From: CAYZGU01 sp964478165
GTDB lineage: Bacteria > Poribacteria > WGA-4E > JAJDTR01
NCBI GenBank assembly: GCA_964478165.1
Contig: CAYZGU010000022.1
Coordinates: forward strand, 114,252-178,251
Reading direction: 5' to 3'
Length of the DNA stretch: 64,000 bases
A model generated the notes under the pieces. That model was not told where the DNA came from. It worked only from the letters and a program-made list of their open reading frames with translations, and did not search any database. Of the stretch, positions 9,022 through 18,626 are shown in pieces. Within the stretch, counting starts at the first letter, position 1. Each line of letters starts with the position of its first letter. The translations under genes were made by a program, and so were the position numbers.

Positions 9022-9864
9022 CTATTCCTCAGTGGGATTTTTGCCCGTGATTTCGATGAATACATCTTCAAGGGTAGGGTGTCCATCGACCTTCGTAATC
9101 TTCGATTTTAGTTCTGCTGTGGTCCCTTCCGCGATGAACTTTCCGTTGTCGATGATTGCCACCTTATCGCAGAGTGTTTCTGCTTCCGTCATATCGTGGG
9201 TTGTTAATAGTACGACTGTGTTGTGCTCGTGTCGAATTTCGTTAATGAACGTTTGTACATCACGCTTCGATTTTGGATCTAGGCCGGTGGTTGGTTCATC
9301 GAGTAACAAGAGTATCGGAGTGGTAAGCAATGCGCGTGCGATGGCAATTTTCTGTTGCATTCCACGCGAAAGGTTTTCCATAGTTTCGGTCATGCGTGTT
9401 GAATCAAAGCCGAGACGAGTTAAGATTGTTTTCGATTTTTGGTAAGCCTCTTGTGGGGATAGACCGTAGAGTCGTGCTGCATAGAGCAAGTTTTCTTCAG
9501 AAGATAATCGCTTGAAGAAGGAGGCATCAACTGACACTCGGTTAATCATCTGTCTTATTTTGAAGCTGTCTTTTACGACGTCGTTTCCGAAGAAAGTAAT
9601 CTGTCCGCTGTCAGGTAAAAGCAACGTTGAGATCAGGCGAATCAATGTAGATTTTCCCGATCCGTTGGCGCCGAGGATGCCATAGATTTCGCCCGCTCCG
9701 ACCTGAAAAGAGACGTCATCGACGGCTGTGATACATTCCTTTTCGTGCTTAATCTGTTGTCGAAGTTTTTGATAGAGAGTTCTATGTTGGGTTTTTGGGA
9801 ATGATTTGGCTCGATGAAACTGTTTGGTGATTCCATTAACCACCAAACTATTTGTCGTCATCAT
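9022..9864 (-). CDS. ABC transporter ATP-binding protein
   Basis: The 280-residue protein has Walker A GANGSGKST (65-73), signature LSRGMQQ (165-171), Walker B ILLLLDEP (184-191) and a switch histidine in LLTTHDMTEAE. The N-terminal extension with QHRTLYQKLRQQI resembles polysaccharide/O-antigen or DrrA-type exporters. An AGGTGAGG ribosome binding site precedes the ATGATG start. It powers the ABC-2 permease encoded directly downstream. A promoter with TTGCGA-17-TATACT lies about 90 bases upstream. Confidence 0.9.
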   Translation of the reverse strand: MMTTNSLVVNGITKQFHRAKSFPKTQHRTLYQKLRQQIKHEKECITAVDDVSFQVGAGEIYGILGANGSGKSTLIRLISTLLLPDSGQITFFGNDVVKDSFKIRQMINRVSVDASFFKRLSSEENLLYAARLYGLSPQEAYQKSKTILTRLGFDSTRMTETMENLSRGMQQKIAIARALLTTPILLLLDEPTTGLDPKSKRDVQTFINEIRHEHNTVVLLTTHDMTEAETLCDKVAIIDNGKFIAEGTTAELKSKITKVDGHPTLEDVFIEITGKNPTEE

Positions 9865-9934
9865 GGGTGGAATTCCTCACCTTTGTTGAGCGTAAAGAAG
9901 ACTGCTAAAGCCGCATCAACACTACACATTTCAC

Positions 9935-9963
9935 TTGACAGAGGATTATATGTATAGTATAAT
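9935..9963 (+). promoter_or_regulatory. Consensus sigma-70 promoter facing a gene-free region
   Basis: TTGACA (9935-9940), 17 bases, then TATAAT (9958-9963) is a perfect consensus. Transcription would start near 9970 and run into more than 1.1 kb without a coding sequence before the GHMP kinase. Either an RNA gene or a very long leader is implied, or the match is fortuitous and the overlapping minus-strand promoter is the real one. Confidence 0.55.
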
Positions 9964-9984
9964 TGAGGCTTTGGGAGCTCGCAA
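9956..9984 (-). promoter_or_regulatory. Sigma-70-type promoter for the ABC exporter operon
   Basis: On the minus strand, TTGCGA (9984-9979) and TATACT (9961-9956) are separated by 17 bases. The site faces the ABC transporter genes, leaving a leader of about 85 bases. Its -10 element overlaps the -10 of a plus-strand promoter at 9935-9963. Confidence 0.55.
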
Positions 9985-11130
9985 TAACGTGCTAGGCGAA
10001 ACCACCAAAATCTAGGAGAATAAAAGGGCTGACAGATTGACAGAGCAAGATTGAGTCAACGGTGTTTCCGATTCGACAAGCTTGCGTAAGAAAGATGCAA
10101 ACCCGTCGCTCGATGCGTTTGCATTACTGTTATGAATGCTCTCGCCATGGGCAGTCGGTTCGACTCATCGCTTTTGGTTTTTTGGAGTGAAGATGAGAGA
10201 GGCTCGTCTAGGCCGGCATCCACAGTCAGAATCGGTCACTAACATTTCCACAAAGAAAATTCCCGCTTTCAAAGCTGGCAAGCAGCTTATATACTCTGTC
10301 GCTTAATCCCCTTCCAATATTATTTGGGAACCAGGCGCCTCGATCCGTTGGGTGGGGGCTGCCGAGTAGGTTACGGATTGCAGTACTCTTGCTTTACCAC
10401 GTTGGAGAACGCGTGAATCCCTCTCTCCTATCGAGGTCATACAATTGTTCAATCGATATCGCGGGTATCCTAAAACTTAAATCGTCCAAAGTCCCCGTAT
10501 TATACTGCAATCCAATCGTCTATTTCAAGCCAAATCATCATACATTGTGAGTATCTGCGTGCCCAGATTGAATGAGTCACGTCATTCAGAGACAGAATTG
10601 GATTGCTGATTGTAGCCACGATTCAATTAGCTGGAAGTATCGCCCAGATTTTACGCAAAGGCCTTGTGGGGTTTTTTGAGTATCATATCAATGGAAGTGA
10701 TTAGAAACTAGTGTCCGGTTGGTGAGGTGTGGTATGTAATCCGGTTCCGCCGGTACGGAAGCTTAGTTCATTGATGACAATGCCCGCATGCGGCGGGATG
10801 CAGAAGATTATAGCAGCCTCTAGACGGCACGGTTCATATTCTTATAATCATGTGCTAATATGTGTGCCCGAAGGCCGGCGCTGATATTGAACGAGAGATA
10901 CATACGATTATCACATTCAACCGTTATGGGGTCAATTGAGGGTTTTGGGATTCGTGTTGACGTGCTTCTACATAGACGCTGAGTGCTCAGAATTTGTGAG
11001 CAATATCAGCATGCTTGACACACGCGCGAGATTAGGCGAATTGTCGTGAACCCGTACTGCACAGAAGGTGCGTTGAAATAGAGCTTATTGATTGATTAGG
11101 GGATATTCGGCGGTATTGGAGAAATTTACT
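9985..11130. other. Long gap (1.15 kb) with one hairpin, no gene recognised
   Basis: No reading frame looks coding. An 8-bp perfect inverted repeat (ATGCAAAC at 10095-10102, GTTTGCAT at 10117-10124) lies about 125 bases after the plus-strand consensus promoter. A T-rich stretch follows at about 10170-10185. I could not match the segment to tmRNA, RNase P RNA, SRP RNA or a known riboswitch. Confidence 0.45.
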
Positions 11131-12192
11131 ATGTTAATTCGAGCGCGTGCTCCCGTGCGTATTGATTTTGCGGGTGGTTGGACTGATGTTGCGCTATTTG
11201 CAGAGGAGTCGAAAGGCATTGTTGTGAACGCGGCAATCAGTATATACTCATATGCAACCGTCGTTTATTCGCGAAAGAAGAATGATGCTGAAACGATTGA
11301 ACTCCGGCGTGTTCTGGACCAGAGTATACGTATTTATTCTGCCGACTTTGACACATTTATTCAGGCGGAAGACATTCGTAAGCTTGAATATGATGGTAAT
11401 ATCGATTTGTTGAAAGCGGCGCTGCGTCGGATGTCTCTTGAGGATGGTGGTTTTGATCTCATTACGCAGTCGATTGCCCCTTCGGGAAGTGGATTGGGAA
11501 CTTCAGCGGCCATGGGAGTTGCATTGGTTGGAGTTCTCGGAGAAACTAAACAGACACCACTCCTCCCCTACGAGTGTGCAGAGCTGGCGAGTTCGATTGA
11601 GAAACATGAGCTCGGAATTCTTGGTGGTAAGCAAGATCACTATGCCAGTGCAATTGGTGGAGTTAATTTTATGGAATTCATGGGTGAAGAGGTGAAGACG
11701 TCAAGTTTGAGAATGGATCGCGATGTTTGTTACGAATTGGAAAAAAACCTCGTCCTATGTTATACAGGCAAATCTCGCCTTTCGGGCAATATCCATCAAA
11801 ACGTGACGGGTGCATACCAAAGTGGTGAAAAAGAAACGAGATCCGCCCTGCGTAGGCTGAGGGAGATTGCCCGAGAAGTGAAGAACAATCTGATACGAGG
11901 CCAACTAGGGAACTTTGGTCAATTACTAACTGAGAACTGGGAAAGTCAGAAAACGCTTCACCCATCAGTTTCCAATGAGAACCTCGAACGTTTTTTCGAC
12001 CTGGCCATGAGTCACGGTGCTATAGGTGGGAAGGCGTGTGGTGCTGGAGGCGGTGGATGCCTGCTATTCTATTGTAAACCGGATCAGGAACACTGCGTAC
12101 GTCAGACGCTTGAATCAGCGGGCGCAGAAATCATCGATTTCAACTTTGATTTCGCCGGGCTTCGAACCTGGAGAACTAAATCAGAAAAGTGA
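11131..12192 (+). CDS. GHMP-family sugar kinase (HddA/fucokinase-like)
   Basis: The 353-residue protein has all three GHMP motifs: RAPVRIDFAGGWTD (motif 1, residues 4-17), APSGSGLGTSAA (phosphate loop, about 129-140) and KACGAGGGGCLLFY near the C-terminus. The N-terminus is closest to the D-glycero-D-manno-heptose-7-phosphate kinase/fucokinase branch, which makes activated sugars for surface polysaccharide. The ATG at 11131 is preferred over an in-frame TTG at 11092 because GGAG lies 9 bases before it and the family motif starts right after it. It is followed by a MoxR gene 108 bases on; no sugar nucleotidyltransferase is adjacent. Confidence 0.85.
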   Translation: MLIRARAPVRIDFAGGWTDVALFAEESKGIVVNAAISIYSYATVVYSRKKNDAETIELRRVLDQSIRIYSADFDTFIQAEDIRKLEYDGNIDLLKAALRRMSLEDGGFDLITQSIAPSGSGLGTSAAMGVALVGVLGETKQTPLLPYECAELASSIEKHELGILGGKQDHYASAIGGVNFMEFMGEEVKTSSLRMDRDVCYELEKNLVLCYTGKSRLSGNIHQNVTGAYQSGEKETRSALRRLREIAREVKNNLIRGQLGNFGQLLTENWESQKTLHPSVSNENLERFFDLAMSHGAIGGKACGAGGGGCLLFYCKPDQEHCVRQTLESAGAEIIDFNFDFAGLRTWRTKSEK

Positions 12193-12300
12193 ACATGTGA
12201 GATAGGTGGAATGCGAAGTGTTTGACTCAATCCCTGTTTCAATGACCTTTCGGTCTTAGTGAATTATCCGAAGCGTGCACTATCTATGGAGCCCTTATAA

Positions 12301-13323
12301 TTGAACGAACAAGATTGCGTTAGTCTTCCTGACGCCGGCCTAGAGGCTGCCGAATTTCTCAAGAACGCCCGTGCGAAAATTCTTGCTGAGTTGCAGAAGC
12401 AAATTGTAGGTCAACAGAACGTAATTGATGAATTGTTGATTTCACTTTTTTCTCAAGGCCACTGTTTGATTGTTGGCGTGCCTGGTTTGGCTAAAACGCT
12501 TCTCATTAGTAGCCTGGCTCAGATATTGGATCTTCAATTCAGTCGGATTCAATTTACACCCGATCTGATGCCATCGGACATCATTGGTACGGATATTATC
12601 CAAGAGGACATTGAAACGGGTCGGAGGTCGTTCCGGTTTATCAAAGGGCCAGTGTTTGCGAATATTGTGCTTGCCGATGAGATTAATCGTACTCCGCCCA
12701 AGACGCAGGCCGCATTGCTCCAAGCAATGCAAGAATACAAAGTATCAGCAGGTGGTACCACTTTCAGCTTGAATCCACCCTTCTTCGTTTTGGCTACACA
12801 GAATCCGATTGAACAGGAGGGAACATATCCTCTTCCAGAAGCACAGTTGGATCGCTTTATGTTCAATGTCTACATTGACTACCCAGACAAAGTTGACGAG
12901 AAGCACATAGTTATGAAAACTACATCCGCGTACCATCCCAAGTTGGAGCATATGCTCACGTGTGAGGAAATTCTCAGGTTGCAGAAGATCGTTCGAAAAG
13001 TACCGATTGCAGAAGCGGTTGTGGAATACGCGGTTGAATTGAGCAGAAACTCGCGTCCTGATAATCCAGACGCGCTGACTGAAATTAAAGACTGGGTTAA
13101 CTGGGGAGCTGGACCACGCGCCTCACAATACTTGGTATTGGGTGCAAAAGCGCGAGCTATCATGCATGGTCGTCATCATGTGTCGTATGAGGACATACGG
13201 GCTGTGGCAAGACCGGTGTTACGGCATCGAATCCTTACGAACTTCAACGCTGAATCCGATGGTGTTACCAGCCTTGAAATCATAGACCGTTTGCTCGAGA
13301 CTACTGAGACGCCCGATTGTTGA
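12301..13323 (+). CDS. MoxR-family AAA+ ATPase
   Basis: The 340-residue protein has Walker A GVPGLAKT (59-66), Walker B VLADEINRT (123-131), the MoxR stretch FTPDLMPSDIIGT, sensor 1 in ATQNPIEQEGTYPLPEAQ, and a C-terminal lid with DIRAVARPVLRHRI. MoxR ATPases act as chaperones that mature or insert metal cofactors, usually beside a DUF58 and von Willebrand-domain partner. Neither partner is here; the next 380 bases contain no gene, so this copy is an orphan. It starts with TTG, supported by GGAG about 10 bases upstream and by alignment of the N-terminal helix. Confidence 0.9.
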   Translation: MNEQDCVSLPDAGLEAAEFLKNARAKILAELQKQIVGQQNVIDELLISLFSQGHCLIVGVPGLAKTLLISSLAQILDLQFSRIQFTPDLMPSDIIGTDIIQEDIETGRRSFRFIKGPVFANIVLADEINRTPPKTQAALLQAMQEYKVSAGGTTFSLNPPFFVLATQNPIEQEGTYPLPEAQLDRFMFNVYIDYPDKVDEKHIVMKTTSAYHPKLEHMLTCEEILRLQKIVRKVPIAEAVVEYAVELSRNSRPDNPDALTEIKDWVNWGAGPRASQYLVLGAKARAIMHGRHHVSYEDIRAVARPVLRHRILTNFNAESDGVTSLEIIDRLLETTETPDC

Positions 13324-13705
13324 AATGTTTCTTGCTTTCCGACAAGATGTGGCGCTGTTCAGATAGCCACCGTCCGATGATGGGGTTGCAACGGCGCAAC
13401 GGTTGTGTGTCAGGTCTTGTGCAACTGTATGCGTCGATTGGACACAGTAGGTACATAAGCATTCATACAATGATTCCGATGCCATCTTCGAGTGGGGATT
13501 TAAGAGGTTTTAAATGTTAATGAGTCCCCTTTTGGCTCAGACGATAAGGGTGATTGTTTTATTGATAATGCCAAGCTTTTATCCTTGAGGAAGCGTTTGG
13601 TACCCATCTCTCCTATAACTGAAGTTAATTGGAGACGAGTAGCACGCTGGATACGAGTAAAACTCCGATTGTGTATGCCAAAGATTTCTTTAAGAAGGCG
13701 GATTC
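13324..13705. other. Gap of 382 bases, nothing recognised
   Basis: This segment follows the MoxR stop. Short open stretches exist but have no family-like pattern, and there is no sign of the DUF58 gene that normally follows moxR. The last 15 bases provide the ribosome binding site of the DUF309 gene. Confidence 0.5.
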
Positions 13706-14290
13706 ATGTTAATTGACGAAGCACAAGTTGTTGAACAACCGAAACCATTTGATTTGAATTGGCCTCGATATTGTCCAGAACTTACATTTCCACCCTATCG
13801 CCACATACCTGGTGTAACCCCCCACCCAACGAAGAGTCCAAATGGGCACAGCTATGGATTAAATGAAGTTCTACCTTCTGCGACGGCTGAACCTATAGCA
13901 TGGAGTGTAAACGAAGCCTATCTATATGGCGTCGATTTATACAACTTTGCATACTGGTGGGAAGCTCATGAAGCGTGGGAGGGGCTGTGGCATGTAGCGG
14001 AAGATGACTACCGATTATTTCTACAAGGGCTTATTCAGGTGTGCGCATCGCTAATCAAACATCAGATGAGAATGATTAAACCCTTGCAAAGGCTTTCCAT
14101 TGCCGGCCGCACAAAACTTCGGGAAGTTCTGCGGACTTCTGTCGCTTCATCAGGCATCTACCGGGGAATAAAGCTAGGTGAATTCTTGGACTGTCTTGAT
14201 GCGTTTTTTTTGCCGTTGTTTCAGTGTGGTGTTTCAGAAAACACTTATACTGATGTGACAGCTAAACCGCTTATTTTCCTTCATTTCTAA
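13706..14290 (+). CDS. DUF309 domain protein
   Basis: The 194-residue protein has the DUF309 core at about 75-140: a Gly followed by NFAYWWEAHEAWEGLWHVA, then YRLFLQGLIQVCASLIKHQM. The family is a small all-helical protein with conserved HExWE and QGLIQ motifs and no established function. The N-terminal 70 residues are Pro-rich and not part of the core. GAAGG lies about 9 bases before the ATG. It is a single gene with empty DNA on both sides. Confidence 0.75.
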   Translation: MLIDEAQVVEQPKPFDLNWPRYCPELTFPPYRHIPGVTPHPTKSPNGHSYGLNEVLPSATAEPIAWSVNEAYLYGVDLYNFAYWWEAHEAWEGLWHVAEDDYRLFLQGLIQVCASLIKHQMRMIKPLQRLSIAGRTKLREVLRTSVASSGIYRGIKLGEFLDCLDAFFLPLFQCGVSENTYTDVTAKPLIFLHF

Positions 14291-14668
14291 GACCCTTTGC
14301 AAAGAATCATATCCTTTCTAAATGCATTGCTATTCCTGTCGGGTCATCCATTCACTCCTGTGACTATTGTACTCGTGGTTCATCTAAGGGCCCAGTCGTG
14401 CGGAGGCGGGGCGAGTCAACGGTTTCGACAGTTTTTGGGCAAACTTGTTTTATGTAAGGCTTCAATTGATAGAACCGGACACTAGGCCTGGACCGCATTG
14501 TCGAATGACAGGTGCTATCTTTTTAGTGTGCTCAGAATGCGTTCTCAATGCTCTTGGCATAGGATTTCAATGTTTGCGGCATATCGATTGCCGGCCAACC
14601 ATTCTCCGCCTGTAGAAATGGAAGGTCGGTGGCCTTATTTGTGCTTCTAAATAAATCGGGACAAAAGG
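14291..14668. other. Gap of 378 bases, nothing recognised
   Basis: This is the convergent space between the DUF309 gene (plus) and senB (minus). I see no coding pattern and no hairpin with a T-run. Confidence 0.5.
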
Positions 14669-15619
14669 TCAGCTCAATTCTCTTAGCAGATCGTCCCAAC
14701 TGCTAAGTTCTTCAACTGGTTCAAAGAGGGGTTTTAATCGATGGCCCCATGATTTTAGTTTGTGATAGAACCCTTCATCAGCTTCAGCACGCTCGAGTAC
14801 AGTTGTCAATGCTTGTGTGTTTCCAAATTGGAAATAGCCTGGGTAATCCTCACCCAAAACCCCGATTGAGCCAGACATTCGTGACGAAATAACGGGCACC
14901 GAACAAGCAATTGCCTCCGAGATTACGTTAGCACCGCCTTCCATCTCTGATGTTAGGCAAAGGAGTCGGCTGCGGGCAAGTAAGCGTAGAGATTTCCAGC
15001 GAGGTAAATCACCGAACCAGTGGTAGCGATCATTCGATGATGATTCAGCGTAGGCGAAATCTTCCATTTCTTGACTGAGAGCTGCTCCTGCATGTACAAC
15101 CTGGATACGTGATGAGGAAGGTAAAGCGCGGGCAGCCAATGCCGTTCGAAACGGATCCTTTACGGAGCGGAGGTGTGAAAGTATGCACACTTCAAAGGCA
15201 TTTTTCTTAGGGACAAATTTACCCGGGGGCGGGGCCATCGATTGGTAGATTACGCGTGCTTTGTAAATGAGGTGTTCTGGTAACTCTTTAAGCCCCATTG
15301 GTTGCAGTAGCACAAATCGATCGGCAATTTGCAGAGATTCTTGAGCGGTTGAATCTGTGTGAATGTCACGATAGAGGTCCGTTCCTGTCAATGCGAGAAT
15401 GACTGGCAAGCGTGGGTGCTTTTGGCGAAAACGCGATATAGAAACATGGCTGCGACGCGCGTGCAGGGCGATCATCAGATCACATGTTTCCGTAGTATAT
15501 TCTTGCGCAATGGTTACGCGGTGATTGAGTTCGCGCAATATTCTTGCCCATCGTAGGGCCGTTACTCTGTTGCCGGTGCGTGAGTGTGTCGGAGCGGGCG
15601 TGATAAGACTGATTTTCAT
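14669..15619 (-). CDS. senB: Selenosugar synthase SenB (GT4-like glycosyltransferase)
   Basis: The 316-residue protein is a GT-B glycosyltransferase with the specific pattern of the SenB family (formerly TIGR04348). The marks are an N-terminal ITPAPTHSRTGNRVTALRWA, then IALHARRSH, LTGTDLYRDI and VVHAGAAL, and near the C-terminus EMEGGANVISEA with SRMSGSIGVLGEDYPGYF. In the selenoneine pathway SenB joins selenophosphate and UDP-N-acetylglucosamine to give a selenosugar, with C-Se bond formation in the cytoplasm. It lies 90 bases downstream of senA on the same strand, matching the known sen cluster. No senC is in the window. There is no strong ribosome binding site. Family assignment is strong; activity is inferred from the family. 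Confidence 0.87.
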   Translation of the reverse strand: MKISLITPAPTHSRTGNRVTALRWARILRELNHRVTIAQEYTTETCDLMIALHARRSHVSISRFRQKHPRLPVILALTGTDLYRDIHTDSTAQESLQIADRFVLLQPMGLKELPEHLIYKARVIYQSMAPPPGKFVPKKNAFEVCILSHLRSVKDPFRTALAARALPSSSRIQVVHAGAALSQEMEDFAYAESSSNDRYHWFGDLPRWKSLRLLARSRLLCLTSEMEGGANVISEAIACSVPVISSRMSGSIGVLGEDYPGYFQFGNTQALTTVLERAEADEGFYHKLKSWGHRLKPLFEPVEELSSWDDLLRELS

Positions 15620-15709
15620 TTGAATTTGATGTCGTTACGTCGGATGCTAGTAGGTTTCTAGTTAATCGTGCTACGAATGGCGAAAGTTTGCTAATGAGAC
15701 CTTGGACTG

Positions 15710-17011
15710 CTATGAGGCACAGGTCCGAAATCCTGCGAACACATCTCTTCGATCGGGAGTATGAAAATTGCGCCAGGTGTTGCGAAGCATGCGAGAACGG
15801 GTTGCCCAAGAGCCTCCGCGTAGAACCTTACGTGTGTTGAACCAGGGTTTAGAGTACTCCTTGTACGCATCGGCCTCGAAACCGGGATAAGGCTGAAAAT
15901 CGCTGCTTGTCCATTCCCATACGTTGCCGAGCATCTGCCGGCAACTAAATGCACTATCACTCTCAGGGAGATCGTTGACATCAATACAACCCATTGCCTT
16001 CCAATTCAGATTCGCTCGTTCTAGTGTAGGCGGTGTGTTACCCCACGGGAAACGCCGATTGTGCAAGGGCTTCGCTTCGTGGCGAGAAATCGGCGTTGCC
16101 GCTGCTGCAAATTCCCATTCAGTTTCCGTTGGTAGTCGACGACCCGCCCATAAGCAATAGGCTGTTGCTTCATGCCAGTTTACATGAATGACGGGCAGGC
16201 TCGGTTCGAGTGGAATCCATTGGTTGAAGTGACGCCGTTCCCACCCACCGATTCCATGGGGGCGCCAATACACGGGGTGTTCTGCATTCATAGTTTTGCA
16301 CCATTCCCAACCATCGGCAGTCCAAAGGTTCTTTCGGTGGTAGCCTTCGTCTGCGACGAACTCTGAGAAGTCAATCTGTGTCACAGGAGTGCGAGCGATT
16401 CTGAATGGTTCGACTTCTACGCCATGTGCCCATTTCTCATTGTCGAACACAAAAGGTTCATTTGGGTTGGCGCCCAGGAAAAACCTGCCGCCTGGAACGT
16501 CTACATCAGTTTTTAACTCTGAATCATAAGCATTAGGGCCTTGGGACGTCTCGGGATTAGAAAACCTCGGCGGTGGATACGCCAGGGTTTGCCGCGTATA
16601 GGTAAATGCTTCGTTGTGCATGTCCTCATGGAACGTTGAATAACGCGTGAAATACGATAGCGGTCCGTTGTCTTCGCTGCTTAGGAGGGCCTGGAGGACG
16701 CGATCTCGCACTTCACACATGTAGGCTATCGTGTCAGCACGAGACGGCAACGGTAGATTGTGACGTGAGTCGTGAGCTATGGCAGTTGAATCCCAAAGTC
16801 TGTCAGCGTTATCAAGGATGGGTTTCTGTTTGGAAACGTGTCGTAAGATCCATTTCTCCTGGAACCATGCCACATGTCCGATTTCCCAGAGAATTGGGTT
16901 GACAATCGGTAGTTGTGGTCCCAGCAGCTGGGTGTCGTCAAGATCGACAACGAGCTCAAGGGTTCGCTGCCGAGCATCTTGCACCCACTCAGTAAGTTCG
17001 GCGGTAATCAT
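15710..17011 (-). CDS. senA: Selenoneine synthase SenA (EgtB-like non-heme iron enzyme)
   Basis: The 433-residue protein has an N-terminal DinB-like domain with the three iron ligands expected of EgtB/SenA: H46 in IGHVAWFQEKW, and H128 and H132 in HEDMHNE. A C-terminal formylglycine-generating/sulfatase-modifying domain follows, with GRRLPTETEWEFAAAA, GNVWEWT and LRGGSW. The WDSTAIAHDSRHNLPLP segment (73-89) is characteristic of the SenA-type subgroup rather than classical EgtB. SenA couples hercynine and a selenosugar with oxygen to form the precursor of selenoneine. The ATG at 17011 has AGGGG 10 bases upstream, better than an in-frame TTG at 17041. The pair with senB gives the functional context; hercynine-forming egtD and senC would have to be elsewhere. 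Confidence 0.87.
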   Translation of the reverse strand: MITAELTEWVQDARQRTLELVVDLDDTQLLGPQLPIVNPILWEIGHVAWFQEKWILRHVSKQKPILDNADRLWDSTAIAHDSRHNLPLPSRADTIAYMCEVRDRVLQALLSSEDNGPLSYFTRYSTFHEDMHNEAFTYTRQTLAYPPPRFSNPETSQGPNAYDSELKTDVDVPGGRFFLGANPNEPFVFDNEKWAHGVEVEPFRIARTPVTQIDFSEFVADEGYHRKNLWTADGWEWCKTMNAEHPVYWRPHGIGGWERRHFNQWIPLEPSLPVIHVNWHEATAYCLWAGRRLPTETEWEFAAAATPISRHEAKPLHNRRFPWGNTPPTLERANLNWKAMGCIDVNDLPESDSAFSCRQMLGNVWEWTSSDFQPYPGFEADAYKEYSKPWFNTRKVLRGGSWATRSRMLRNTWRNFHTPDRRDVFAGFRTCAS

Positions 17012-18626
17012 ATTAGACTTTCCCCTAATCTGGAGATTCAATTACATGAATCTGACGACGAGATGGATGTGTCGCCGTTCCAATATTTATCTGAAACGCC
17101 GGCTTTCATTGGACGATTTTCGATGCGCAGCACGCACTGAAGTTCTCCGGGCGAGTAACCCCTCGAGTTCGAAGTGTGAGCTAGCAAGTTCTCTTCTGCA
17201 TTGAGATTGTAAGCACTCCTTAGAATGGCGGTAATCGCTGTAGCTAGCTCTTGTTTTGCACGAGTCGCGGTGCTAGCTGTAATTTCGGCGAAGATCCTGA
17301 ACGCTTCGACAGACACTTACTCACTTGATGAGGCCCGGACATTGTCCACGTATCGGATACCAGTGTTTTCCTTGAGAACGCGACCTGTGTGATAGTTTGG
17401 TCTTCGATTATTTTGTGTGTGACACTCTACAGCTCACGTTTGGATACGCATAGCAGGTTTTTGAGCTCGTCTAGGGCTTTCGTAATGTTGGGTGTGCTGC
17501 TTGAGTGAACTGGATAATGACTTGGTAAACAGCATGTGCGAACCCCAAAAACGATTGTGCGAGGTTGTTAGTGCGCAGCGCTATACATCTTATTACCGCG
17601 GTCCAATTAATTTTGAGCCATTCACCCCGTATCCCCGTTTTGCTAGAACGTCCCTGGGTGAGGCCAATGTAATAGGCCACAATGTGCCAGATTCTAGACA
17701 CGCCCGTTTTCATTCTTCAACATATCGACAACCGCTGTGTGAAGCAGCCTAGTTTACGCTATCTAAAATCGGGATGGCCGTTTGCCTACGCGTTAGTGCA
17801 CAAACCGGACGCAGAGAATCTGATGTCGGGTGTACGGTTTGCAGACGTTCCTGAGCGGGAAAATCCTTGGCTGAAAGGCGACAGCATGGCGTTAGACTGC
17901 GTACCTTTGTCAATTGCACAACGCGCTCCATGCCTAGACACGCATCTTGGTGTCACGGTGCCACTCGATTTAAAAAATCAGAAATTCGGAATGCGATCCG
18001 AAAGGCCATTAATTGCGCGTGACATTGAAATGTGAGAGAATTGATACAGCATCTGTTCAGCGGCAAATCTCTCTAGGCCTGTTCTCAACGGAACCATTAG
18101 TGCGTTGTGAACCATCAAAACGCGACGGTTCTGAACTTTGCTTAGGTTATGAGAAACGACCGAAATTCCCCGACTTGTAACGTTGGCACTGAGAAGCGGG
18201 ACTACGCGGACGTCTGTATGTACGACACACATTCTTACTTGCCGTGTGTAAACTATTAGCATACCCAGCTAGAGCATTTTAGCACAGCTGTGTGTGGTCG
18301 TGCAACGGAAATCCGCCGTTCCAAATGACATTCAGCGGTAGTGTAACGTTTCGTGCTCTCTATTCCATCGGACGGACGAATGTAAGCTGTGCGTAGAGTA
18401 TTACAAGGAGCGTGGTAGTTGGATTATCATTGTTATTGTGACTATCGCATATGGTCGCAGTGACGTACGTTGGTCCAGAGAGAAGCGTGTGCTGAGTATA
18501 TATGGACTCACATTGAATCTGGAACAGCTGTATTTCACTTGCAATCTAATTCACACTTTTGGTACCATGTAGTGTCTGGGTATGTCTGAGTTTCGGACCA
18601 ACTTTCAAAGAGGGAGAGCGCAGATA
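17012..18626. other. Long gap (1.6 kb) upstream of senA, no gene recognised
   Basis: This divergent space lies between senA (minus) and the LarA-like gene (plus). A minus-strand open frame at 17038-17316 (92 codons from a GTG, 26 bases before senA) is compositionally plausible, but its product matches nothing I know. Other open stretches at 17492-17752, 17682-18035 (plus) and 17978-18262 (minus) overlap one another. Decayed genes are possible. Confidence 0.45.

Noticed and set aside
10157..10170. GGTTCGACTC resembling a tRNA T-arm.
   Set aside because: The flanking bases do not form the 5-bp stem, and no acceptor or anticodon arm can be folded.
10709..14484. A 13-base inverted match (CTAGTGTCCGGTT at 10709-10721 and its complement at 14472-14484) flanking the GHMP-MoxR-DUF309 genes, like transposon ends.
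   Set aside because: Dozens of such 13-base pairs are expected by chance in 64 kb, the match does not extend, there is no target duplication, and no transposase lies between.
17038..17316. A 92-codon minus-strand ORF just before senA that could be a pathway gene.
   Set aside because: No family pattern, a weak ribosome site and no counterpart in known sen clusters; left as part of the gap description.
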